Source of the DNA: Byssochlamys sp. IMV 00236
Lineage: Eukaryota > Ascomycota > Eurotiomycetes > Eurotiales > Thermoascaceae
DNA: 23,162 nt
Assembly: GCA_001931875.2 (NCBI GenBank)
Contig: MSJH02000032.1
Coordinates: 1 to 23,162 of the forward strand
Reading direction: 5' to 3'
The stretch's first letter is position 1. Every line of letters starts with the position of its first letter. A program made the position numbers and the translations under genes. This document shows positions 10,619 to 18,705 of this stretch, piece after piece. The notes beneath the pieces are model-generated. The model ran no database searches. It saw only the letters and a list, made by a program, of their open reading frames with translations, and was not told the DNA's origin.

Positions 10619-13068
10619 CTAATGGGTTTCCAAAAGACGATAGCTGCCATGCGCAAAGCTTATAGGTACGAGTCGTTCGAGATCAGCTGTTGCTAAAACT
10701 TGCAAACTGGTTGCATCGAGCACAAGTAAAAATGAGCTAGACGTGGCTGCATTCATCACTACACTCAACAACACACCCTCGTCTTCTCCCACTTGATCCT
10801 CAGGCCCAATCGAAGGACGAGGAATGAAGACAGGTTCACTTGGATAACATCCTTCTTGATGCCAAGAGGTCATAATGGATTTTGTCTCCAGATTCTGTAA
10901 TAGATAAATAAAGGGACACTTATTTTTAAAACGCTACTTACCGTCTTGACAATACTGTCCCAAATGGCTCCATCCTTGAGTGAATTGGAAGCACTGAATC
11001 CAAGACCGTACATGATTGAATGCTTGTACATTTTGAAATTAGGATTAATTTGAGGTAATTCAATGGCTGGCTGAATACGCTGCTCGTACGTGGCAATAGG
11101 CATCCAGGAATACCAGCGATTCGTTGCATTTTCACTGTACTTCATTTGCGTGGTATCATTCTTGAAGACTTTGAAGAGCGGCAAAGAGAACCTTGATTTT
11201 GCAGGTCGTTTGCTTAAATAATTCACATGCTCATCCTCCAAGTGGGATAGTCTATATCGTCGCACTTCTGATCCTAGCAATCGAGATGGCTTCATCGTCT
11301 GAGGTTCACGCAAGTACTGTGTGGTCAATTGGCGCACAATCGTGTCGTCCTTGTAACAGATCATGTCTAAAAAGATTGTATCGTTCACTTCATACGCGTT
11401 AATAAGGTTCATGACAAAGCAAGGGTCTGATCGGTACACGGTCATAACCTCGCGTCGTTCTCTTGAGATCACATAAAATAATGTTGGCTCAGAGGGTTTG
11501 AACGAAAAGGAGTCCATGATGCTCTCACACCAGTTGTACTTTACGCCTCCTGAAGTAGCCAGCATAGGATGAAGGACCTAAATAAAAGATTGGTTAATTT
11601 GTTTAAGAGACGTTATCTTTTTTATATATAGTTACAAAAATGATGTATTTTGGCGTGATCAAGAATGAATTGACATAGGCCATAGGAGCTGTCAGTGAAG
11701 TGATCAAGGAACCCTTGGGGTTCTGGTCACTGATAGAGAAAAAGTGATACTTGACAGTCTGGTATCCTACTTCCATTGTGAAATTGATGTATTCTCCTGT
11801 ACGGGAATCATATTGCCCGTTAGGGCAAGAGCTTGTTCCTTTAAACGCAGGGTTAATTTCATTCCATGTCAAGAGTTGGGTAGGTTTCAGGTCAAAAGGA
11901 TCGAGCTCTTGGATCTATCAGATGTCAAATAAATCAGCAAATAAAGAAAAATATAAAAAGGATTATTTACATGGTTGGCGTAATTTTGGCAGAACAATCT
12001 TCCATCGAGTCCAGGTATCTTGGTAAGTATACGGGCGCTACATGGTTCTGCATCTGGCTTATTAGGCTTAGCAGCTGTCTTTAAAATCTTTGAGAGCACT
12101 GTCTGGTTTGTGTTGGACATGAACAGACCAGCAGGATGTAGAGGCGAGTATCCATGGTGGTCTCGAATCTTTTCGATCAATCGGCGACTAGTGAGTCTGT
12201 TGCGGTATGTGATTGTGTTACGCTGACCGTTTAAATCAAAGCGGTTGACAAGTGGCAATCTATACAAGCAATCAGTACCAGCGATTGACATGCCAAGATT
12301 AATACTGTACGCATCAAACCAGTGCCCGAAAGTATAGAAAGCAGAAACCAGCTGAATCTCGCCATCGATCTCGATCTTTCGGCTGTACTTGACATCAAAT
12401 GTACCGGGTCCAACTGTAAAATACTCACCAACAAGCCATTTTGGAAGTTGTCCAGACACTTTGAGGTCATCAATGGTGTCCTTATCTTGCACATTTTGGA
12501 AGCTCTACACAACTATGTTAAATATATGCTTCTTATAAAAGATGTGTATACCACTTGCTTTGACAGCAGAGGTATCTTGGCTTTTGCTTGGTACTGTCGT
12601 TGCTGTTGTTGGCTCTGCTATTGTCGGTGACGTTATTGTTCCTGCTACAGGAGGAGTAGTATCAACAGAGGTTGTTGTGATGGCAGCGGGCGCTTCTAAC
12701 TTTTTCTGTTGTTGCTCCTCTACCAACGTGTCATGCTCTGTCAATAAGTCATTCTCGTTATCTTCAGGCTGTGCCCAGGGGTCACTTTCATATTGGTCTA
12801 GTGTTTGAATAGACAAAGGATGAGGCTCCTTTTTAGTGTCATCACTATCCCATTCTAAAATGTTGGGCTCAGAATGAACAGTTGATTCATCTAAAGCAGT
12901 TGTTGTTGTTGTTGCTGTTGTTGCTGCTGTTGCTGTTGTTGCTGTTGTTGCTGTTGTTGCTGTTGTTAGTGCTTCAGTAGAAGTAGTAGTGGTGGTTGGA
13001 GTAGGAGTGGTAGTAGCAATATCCGTAGTTATGTCTTCTGTGTCTACTAACTTTGTATTTTCAGTCAT
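10619..13068 (-). CDS. Carotenoid cleavage oxygenase-fold protein with altered iron site
   Basis: Member of the carotenoid oxygenase/RPE65 family (seven-bladed propeller, non-haem iron held by four His). Exons: 13068-12559, 12504-11971, 11914-11636, 11577-10942, 10894-10619; 744 aa. Residues 1-170 are a Thr/Ala-rich, acidic extension; the family domain follows from SFQNVQDKDT. Family signposts: LPKWLVGEYFTVGPGTF, GHWFDAYS, QYDSRTGEYINF, AYVNSFLITPKYIIF, INAYEV, AIELPQINPNF, PSEPVFIPRP, DEGVLLSVVM and VPISFAHGSY. At three of the four iron-His positions the residue is Asn (380, 430, 498); only His735 remains. Second-shell Glu residues (ELP, SEP) persist. Intron 1 needs a GC donor (AAA|GCAAGT); the nearby GT donors of normal quality give the wrong phase. 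An active enzyme is doubtful; a binding or regulatory role is possible. Mucoralean relatives (CarS, AcaA) make trisporoid precursors. Confidence 0.85.
12898..12968. repeat. In-frame period-9 coding minisatellite (Thr/Ala)
   Basis: On the plus strand the motif TTGTTGCTG and variants recur about seven times, encoding runs of Thr-Thr-Ala on the minus strand within the N-terminal extension of the carotenoid-oxygenase-like protein. The unit is a multiple of three, so copy changes would keep the frame. Confidence 0.85.
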
Positions 13069-13110
13069 TAAAAATAAATACACAGAAAAAGCCCAAAATG
13101 AAAATCCAAG

Positions 13111-13113
<3 letters not shown>

Positions 13114-13149
<36 letters not shown>
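13114..13149. repeat. poly(T) tract, about 36 nt
   Basis: Uninterrupted T run between the stop of the GNAT gene and the start of the carotenoid-oxygenase-like gene, 46 nt upstream of the latter's ATG (poly-A on its coding strand). Confidence 0.95.
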
Positions 13150-13150
<1 letters not shown>

Positions 13151-13216
13151 TGAGGTGACAACACACACACATCTATGAGCGGAAAAAAAAAGTGTGTACA
13201 ATCTATTTTTATTACA

Positions 13217-13821
13217 TTATGCCAGGGGCTTCTTCAAAACTAAAAAGTGGATATCCTTTATCTTTAATTTCTCTGGCCACTGGAAAGGCAGACGTTCTCC
13301 TGTCTCCACAAATCCTAATTTTCGATACCAAGCCAAGATATCAGGTCTATTTTCTAACACATGAAGCACAGCATGGGTAAATCCCAACTCTTTCATCTCA
13401 TTCATAGCAGCTTGCATCAGTTTACCACCAATCCCACGGGATTGCTCAAAAGGTGACACAGAGAATAATCCAATCTCTGCTTCGTTTTCATGGTCTTCAC
13501 AGGGTTGAATTTGAACTGTTCCCACCACGGATGATCCCTCATTTGTTTGTTTAATGGCAAACAGCAATGTATTGGGATTTCCGTTCTCTCGAATGAACTT
13601 TTCAATATCTTCTTCTGTGCATCGTGGTCCACTGACAATATCTTCTTCAGTTGTCCAACCACCTATTTTTTAATGGATAAAATTAATGTGACAAACAAAA
13701 AAAAAGGGGGAAGACTATTACCCTTTGATCTATAGGCTTGATTTACTGTCAAATAGGCAGATGCTTTATATTCTAAATCTTCCAATGTTGCTTTACGAAC
13801 AATGATATCTGATTGTACCAT
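13217..13821 (-). CDS. GNAT family N-acetyltransferase
   Basis: Acetyl-CoA-dependent acetyltransferase of the GNAT fold; substrate unknown (small amine, amino acid or peptide). Two exons on the minus strand, 13821-13722 and 13662-13217, joined in phase 1 to give 181 aa, typical for single-domain GNATs. Seen: N-terminal beta strand IIVRKATLEDLE, the strand EIGLFSVSPF, acetyl-CoA motif A QSRGIGGKLMQ (residues 107-117), and motif B as LHVLENRPDILAWYRKLGF, ending in the usual final strand FLVLKKPLA. The start MVQSDIIVRKAT fits the fold with no extra leader. It is tandem with the carotenoid-oxygenase-like gene, with 148 bp between, which contains the long T run. No evidence ties its substrate to its neighbours. 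Confidence 0.9.
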
Positions 13822-14109
13822 GCTTTTCTATTTTATAAAACCGATAAGAAAAGAAGAAAATTTCTAGGTGGTGACTAGGCTTAAATACAATTCAATTTTT
13901 CGCATACCGCAGTCGCTGCTTAAGAAACAATTGGAGAAAGGGAGGGTTTGACTGTCATTTACTCTAGTAGAGACCACTCTTTCATACAATTGCCCATCTC
14001 ATCTTCTATATCATTACTCTCTCTCTCTTTCTCTTTCTCTTCTTTTTTTCTCTTTTTCCTTATTCTTGTATCTTGTTAGCAGCTTATAAATACAAACCAA
14101 TACCAAGGC

Positions 14110-14121
14110 CCGAAATTTCGG
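14110..14121. promoter_or_regulatory. 12-bp perfect palindrome CCGAAATTTCGG
   Basis: Perfect inverted repeat containing GAA-nn-TTC, two head-to-head heat-shock-element units. Hsf1 sites usually need three units and no third one in register is seen, so this may be a weak element or a site for another dimeric factor. Confidence 0.35.
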
Positions 14122-14160
14122 ATCTACGGAAGGCTCAATCAATTGTTTTCTCATACGCAT

Positions 14161-14255
14161 CCAATCAGACAAAAGAAAGATTAAGCTGTTGAATAGAGAC
14201 AATGAAAAGGGTAGAAATGGGAGTGCTGTCGTTTCCTTTTTAAGAAGATATATAT
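14161..14255 (+). promoter_or_regulatory. Possible Pol II promoter (CCAAT at 14161, TATATAT at 14249)
   Basis: A CCAATCA box is followed 84 nt later by TATATAT, then by a CT-rich stretch and CTTCACAAC, resembling a fungal core promoter and initiator. The first ATG downstream is at 14318, opening a 19-codon frame. The transcript is inferred, not shown. Confidence 0.35.
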
Positions 14256-14317
14256 GATCTTTTTACTGCCCTTTCTTTTTCATCTTCACAACAAATAAAT
14301 CTGCAGCAGAACAAAGA

Positions 14318-14377
14318 ATGTCAGTTTTGCATAAATCATTGGAGCCATCAAAAAAGAAAAACTGCTGCTGTATGTAA
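14318..14377 (+). CDS. Candidate 19-aa peptide ending in Cys cluster (CaaX-like)
   Basis: Short frame MSVLHKSLEPSKKKNCCCM. The tail has three Lys followed by three Cys and a terminal Met, so the last four residues formally fit a C-a-a-X prenylation box with a polybasic patch, as in small membrane-anchored GTPase tails. CaaX boxes usually have aliphatic residues in the middle, so the match is poor. A promoter-like arrangement lies upstream, and the frame converges on the FAR1-type gene, whose stop is 51 bp away. No family recognised. A frame this short could be chance; it could also be a leader or a non-coding transcript. Confidence 0.2.
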   Translation: MSVLHKSLEPSKKKNCCCM

Positions 14378-14427
14378 CTTATTAGGCCCATAGTTCTTTG
14401 TTTCAGAATTTGAATGACATCTTTTAT

Positions 14428-16551
14428 TTAATGAGGACCACTCGATCTACGATACTGCTGTTGTTGTATGAATTGCTGTCTATTTCGTTCCATTTGAATC
14501 AACTGGTCAATGGATAGATTGTTATCTTGCTGATTCATCATCATTGTCGTATCTTGTGGAAAGGTCATCATCATTTGTCTATTATTGGAAGGGTAAAACG
14601 ATCTTTTGTCTATAGATATAGAGCATCAGTGTGTGTGTACGTGTGTGTGTCATGGCGATAAACTTACTTCCATCAAGCGGCATGTTTGGGTAGTAGGGTA
14701 ATGTGTTGGTAGCAGCGACAGTCGTGGTGGCAGCAGTTGTAGTGGCAGTGGCAGTGGTAGTAGGAGGAGGAGTGGCAGCCGCAGGATGGTTGGTGTTGGG
14801 TCGAATCATAGCATCAGATGGTATCCTAACAAACGCTGGTGGCCTCATAGGAAACGTCATCGAATGAGGTCTTTGCATTAACCTAGAATGAGGTTGCTGT
14901 TGCTGCTGTTGAACAATGCTTCCAAGATCGGATTGCATAAAAGAAGGGTCATAGATTGGATCCTGAATAGCATGATACATTATTGGAGCATTAGCGGTTA
15001 TACTATTATTGATGGCATGGATAGCAGGTGCAGTATTTGTACTTGCTGTTGTTGTGGTGGTGGAGGTGGAAACAGTTGTATGAGTAGTAGACATTGGACT
15101 ATTGAAAAATAAATTATTACTATCGTTATTATTACTATTGTATTCTTTTTGCTGATGGTGGTGATGATACTGGTGAGTAGAAGGAAAGACAAGGTTCTGT
15201 TGTGAACCTGAAGGTGAAGAAGGCGAGGACAAGGTGCTGTCTATTTCATCATCACCTATGGCAGCAAGGTTTCTGGACAGCTTTCTTGCAGGAGAATCTA
15301 AATCCATCAGTTCCTCCTCTTCAGAAGTAAACCTTGATCGCCTTCTGTTCAACGGCTTGTTTTCAAAAATAGCACGCCTGATATCACCCGTGGAATTTTG
15401 GCTATACATCTTGATGTGAAATGTATGCTGAGGTATGGTGACAGCAAGGTATCCTTTGGGTAAAGATTCGAATGATTTTTTTGAACTTATGCTTGATCTC
15501 TTCAAAATAGGTTCATTGGACTATGTATGTGCAATAGTTCACAATGCTGTCAATAGAATTTTCAATAGCCACACTTACTTCCTTTTCCTTTTTAACAGTT
15601 GCATCTTCGTTGCTATCACTGCTGATACTGCAGCTATGTGTATCCTGCTTTTGCTGGTCGTCGGGTGGAAACGGCAATGGCAAATGTAGTTCGTCTGGAT
15701 TCAAGTTGGCAAAACGACACGTTTCTTCCAACAACGCGGTCAGCTTGCTTTCGATATAATGTGATAAATCTTCACTGCCTGCATTCAGCATACACAACTG
15801 TGCGCTCAGATTCACTAAACGCGACGTACGCATTGCTGCATCCCTCTGCTTCATCTTTTGTCGTTCCTCTGATAACCGGTTATAGAACCGTCTATCGTCC
15901 CAACTAATGTTTGGATATTGTTCGCGCACCTGTTGTCGAATTTCGTGTGTAGGTAGCCGCTGACGTGCAAGTGCAAAGATCATTTCTGATACTTCTCTCG
16001 GCCACTCTTTCTTGATCTCTTCTGGCTTCATCAGCGGGTGATTGTGAATAAATGCATCCGCATTTTGAGATTTACGAAACTCCCATATCATCTGGTTATT
16101 TTCGTAAAGGACAATACGCCAGCGACACTCGCATCGTTGACTGGGACGATTGCGTTGTGGATTTGACTTGGGGTTACGATGTGAGTCTGGTAAGCCTTCA
16201 CGAGAGCAGTAAACGTAAATGTTCTTTTTATAAAAAAGATTAGTAAAATCAATACCTCCCTTGCATAAATATTTACCTTGTGTGTGCTTTGTTCCTGTTT
16301 GACAGTAAAACCATAATTGGAACAAAGCTCTCGGCAGTAGGCAATGGCTTCCACACTTGATTTAAATTGTTTTGACAGTAATTCTGCATAAAATAAGTCC
16401 AACTGTTTAAACAAAAAGAGAAAAAGAGAGGAATATTGTTATTCTGAGTTGCGTAAATATTAAAAATATTTACTGAATAGTAAGGTTGATCTGGACTGTG
16501 ATTTTGAATAGGACTGCTGCTTGAATCTGTATGTCGCTTAGAGTTTGACAT
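14428..16551 (-). CDS. FAR1/WRKY-GCM1-type zinc-finger putative transcription factor
   Basis: Likely sequence-specific DNA-binding nuclear protein. Minus-strand exons: 16551-16474, 16402-16277, 16223-15579, 15520-14668, 14609-14428; 627 aa. Residues 50-130 show a FAR1/WRKY-GCM1 finger: AYCRELCSNYGFTVK, then Cys74 (YVYCSREG), Cys99 and Cys101 (RCECRWRIVLY), and His128/His130 (FIHNHPL), giving C..C..H-x-H. A helical stretch follows (EVSEMIFALARQRLPTHEIR, RFYNRLSEERQKMKQRD), as in transposase-derived FAR1 proteins. The C-terminal half is disordered: a HHHH run, Thr-rich and poly-Gln tracts and Pro/Ala/Thr stretches, typical of activation regions. RRSRF near the middle could be a nuclear signal. 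Introns are all in phase; exon 3 follows an AAAAAG acceptor preceded by a TTACTAAT branch-like site. Which regulon it serves is unknown. Mutator-like transposase N-termini share this finger, but no transposase core is present. Confidence 0.82.
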
Positions 16552-17210
16552 TGAATGTATTTACGATGAAGAGTATATAGTTACTGATGCTGAAAAATGA
16601 CAAGGTATTTGTTTTGCTTAATTAGCTTTTAGACTGTTTAATTTCTACTTTAGGCGGCTTTGGTAAATGTATTAAAATGTTGAAATTTCAAATTGAACAG
16701 TAATGAACAAAGAAAAGTGAGTATAAAAAAATATAAACGAAGTGTTGTATGTATATAATTTCAGGCACGGGATTCTAAATAAATGTGAGCGAATTTTAGA
16801 GAATACACGTAAACACACAATATATAGGCATATACACAGAAACTCACAGGTTAGAACAGAGATATACACACGCACGAGACAAAGGGAGAGAGAAAAGAAG
16901 AAGGGAAAAAGAGAAAAAAAATGAAAAAAGAAAAGAAATGTCTTTTTCCAGGCAATCAAGGAGAAGACATTGAAACAAAGCCAATGACAATCTCAGTGTT
17001 ACCGTTTGCCTCTCGCCTAACCTAACCCCTATGGTCTATGAACATCTTTGGTTTCTAATTCAACACCATTTAAAACACCGGTATTCCTCCAACATTGCTC
17101 CGTGCGTATTGGTCACCAGGGAGAGCGGTTACGATGGTAGTTCTGCTGTTGTCCAGGTAACCAAATGCTCATAAATGAGCTGAGCTACTGTCGTAATTTT
17201 ATATATTTAA
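16552..17210. other. Spacer upstream of the FAR1-type gene
   Basis: About 660 nt. It should hold the FAR1-type promoter on the minus strand. Purine-rich and CA-rich runs occupy 16800-16940. I see no gene. A short CCTAACCTAACCCCT stretch at about 17018-17032 is mentioned among the rejected items. Confidence 0.45.
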
Positions 17211-18705
17211 AGAGGAACTGTAAAATCAAGGCCTGTTTTCAAAAGTGTTGGTCTTTTTATATCATTGAATCAAGTTGTACAAACGACACTATTCATGGGT
17301 AACTCTCCTGCATTTGTCAAAGTGGGTAATACAATGCGCGCAACGCCAATTGACGGATTTTAAAATGATGGGCGGAAAGCGAACTCTAAGAATGGCTATT
17401 TTGTTTGAAAAGGACAGTTTATTCAAGAGTACATATTATGATTATATGATCTCGTAATCGTATCCTTGTTCATATCCAATGATCATGTTTAATAAATGTA
17501 ATTAGAGTATAAAAATACATAAAGAAAAGGGAGAAAATTGATCTGCAGAATTACCATTTTTGTAAATTTAATTTAATATGAAGGTTTCATGTCTGTAATG
17601 TGCTTTTTCTCCTGATTAAGGTATGCTTGAATAGCTTATATTTAAAAAGCAGTTACCCAGGTTACTTGATCCAATTAGTAAACTTGTGGGGGTAGACATT
17701 AGACAATATAGAATCTGCGTTCAGACAACATATCCAGTTTTTCTTTTTGCCAAGAAAAGGAATAAGGACAATTTATGATAAATCGGTGAGAAGGTGATAA
17801 ATCAACACAATCTTTTCGTCGTCAATGTCTGCGTAAAAGCTGTGACTTCAACAATAGTTTCCTAAGCATAATTATTATCTCTGTTGAAAGTTTTTACACA
17901 GAAAGCGATACCAAGGAAGGCGCGCTAACATTGAACTCCAAAGTGTTGCATGAATTAAACTGTATATTGCTTTGGTTAAGAAAAGCGCTATTGTTGCCCC
18001 CACTATGGGTATTCGTTGCGCTTAAATATACATCAAGCGATAATTTGCTGTATAAAGTTTTTCTTTCTAAAAAATGCTAGACATTGAGAAGAGCTATTTT
18101 TGTTTGGCAGCAATGTGTTAATGTATGAGGTTTATGCGTTCTTTACGCAGATACAGCAGCTGTTTTATTGAATGAATGCAAAGCTTCAACTTTGAAAATT
18201 TTGGTGTATATTAGCTTGAATCATAGGTAACATAAAGGTATTCTCTGTTGTGTTGTTGATGCTCTTGATTCATTCAAGACGTACACTACTGATTGTGAAG
18301 AGAGTATCAGCAGCCACCAAGTCGGTATTTTAATCTTTATCGCAGTCTTATTGGACCTTTATCAGATGGTATTGTTCTCTATTTACTGCAGTTGAAGATC
18401 TGCAGGATAGTGAGGCTACCTCCATCTTAATCTCAACTGCTCCTCACAAGCGTACTATACACTTCACGCAGCTCTTTTGTTTCATGACAATCAACAAATC
18501 AGTACTCAGTTTAGTATATGCAACTAATTATTTAACATGTAACACCCTGCTTTCATGGCACACAAGCGCGCATGGCAACCCACGTTTGGTGATTAAACAG
18601 GAAAAGAAAGGCGTTGAACGGACTTTAATGTGTGAATGCAACAAATGTACCACAAAGCACTTACCAACAAAGGTAAAAAAAAAAAGTTTATATTTACAAA
18701 TGTGA
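17211..18705 (+). pseudogene. Degenerate coding region(s) of unknown family
   Basis: No family recognised. Coding-like pieces follow one another on the plus strand but change frame and contain stops. Piece 1: 17211-17363, with VVQTTLFMGNSPAFVKVGN. Piece 2: about 17638-17778, with LPRLLDPISKLVGVDIRQY and CVQTTYPVFLFAKK. Piece 3: 17790 to about 18084, with TKEGALTLNSKVLHELN and LLLPPLWVFVALKY. Pieces 4-5, same frame as 3, to 18395: VLYADTAAVLLNECKAS, then VVDALDSFKTYTTDCEES, broken by three stops. Piece 6: shifted frame, 18334-18705, with VEDLQDSEATSILISTAPHK and LMCECNKCTTKHL, overlapping the last 12 nt of the transporter gene. AT-rich sequence would normally stop more often. It may be one relic gene, several, or a real gene with introns I could not place. 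Confidence 0.35.

Larger units (their letters stand above)
13822..14427. other. Spacer with promoter-like elements pointing right
   Basis: About 600 nt between the GNAT start (minus) and the stop of the FAR1-type gene (minus). It has a pyrimidine-rich run (about 14013-14062), TATAAATA at about 14086, the perfect palindrome at 14110-14121, CCAAT at 14161, TATATAT at 14249, then CT-rich sequence and a short frame from 14318. The left part should hold the GNAT promoter. The 62-codon minus frame at 14014-14202 is mostly encoded by the pyrimidine run and is not credible. Confidence 0.5.

Noticed and set aside
12505..12565. Normal-looking GT donors (GTATAC, GTGGTA, GTCAAA) for intron 1 of the carotenoid-oxygenase-like gene
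   Set aside because: GTATAC and GTGGTA are in the wrong phase and lead to a stop; GTCAAA keeps phase but is a poor donor, whereas GCAAGT keeps phase and matches the GC-donor consensus.
13069..13170. N-terminal extension of the carotenoid-oxygenase-like frame into the homopolymer
   Set aside because: It would translate the T run as poly-Lys; the ATG at 13068 downstream of the run is a more credible start.
14014..14202. 62-codon minus-strand open frame
   Set aside because: A third of it is Arg/Glu/Lys encoded by a pyrimidine-rich run, with no recognisable domain.
17018..17032. Telomere-like CCTAACCTAACCCCT
   Set aside because: Only about two degenerate units inside ordinary sequence; too short to call an interstitial telomere.
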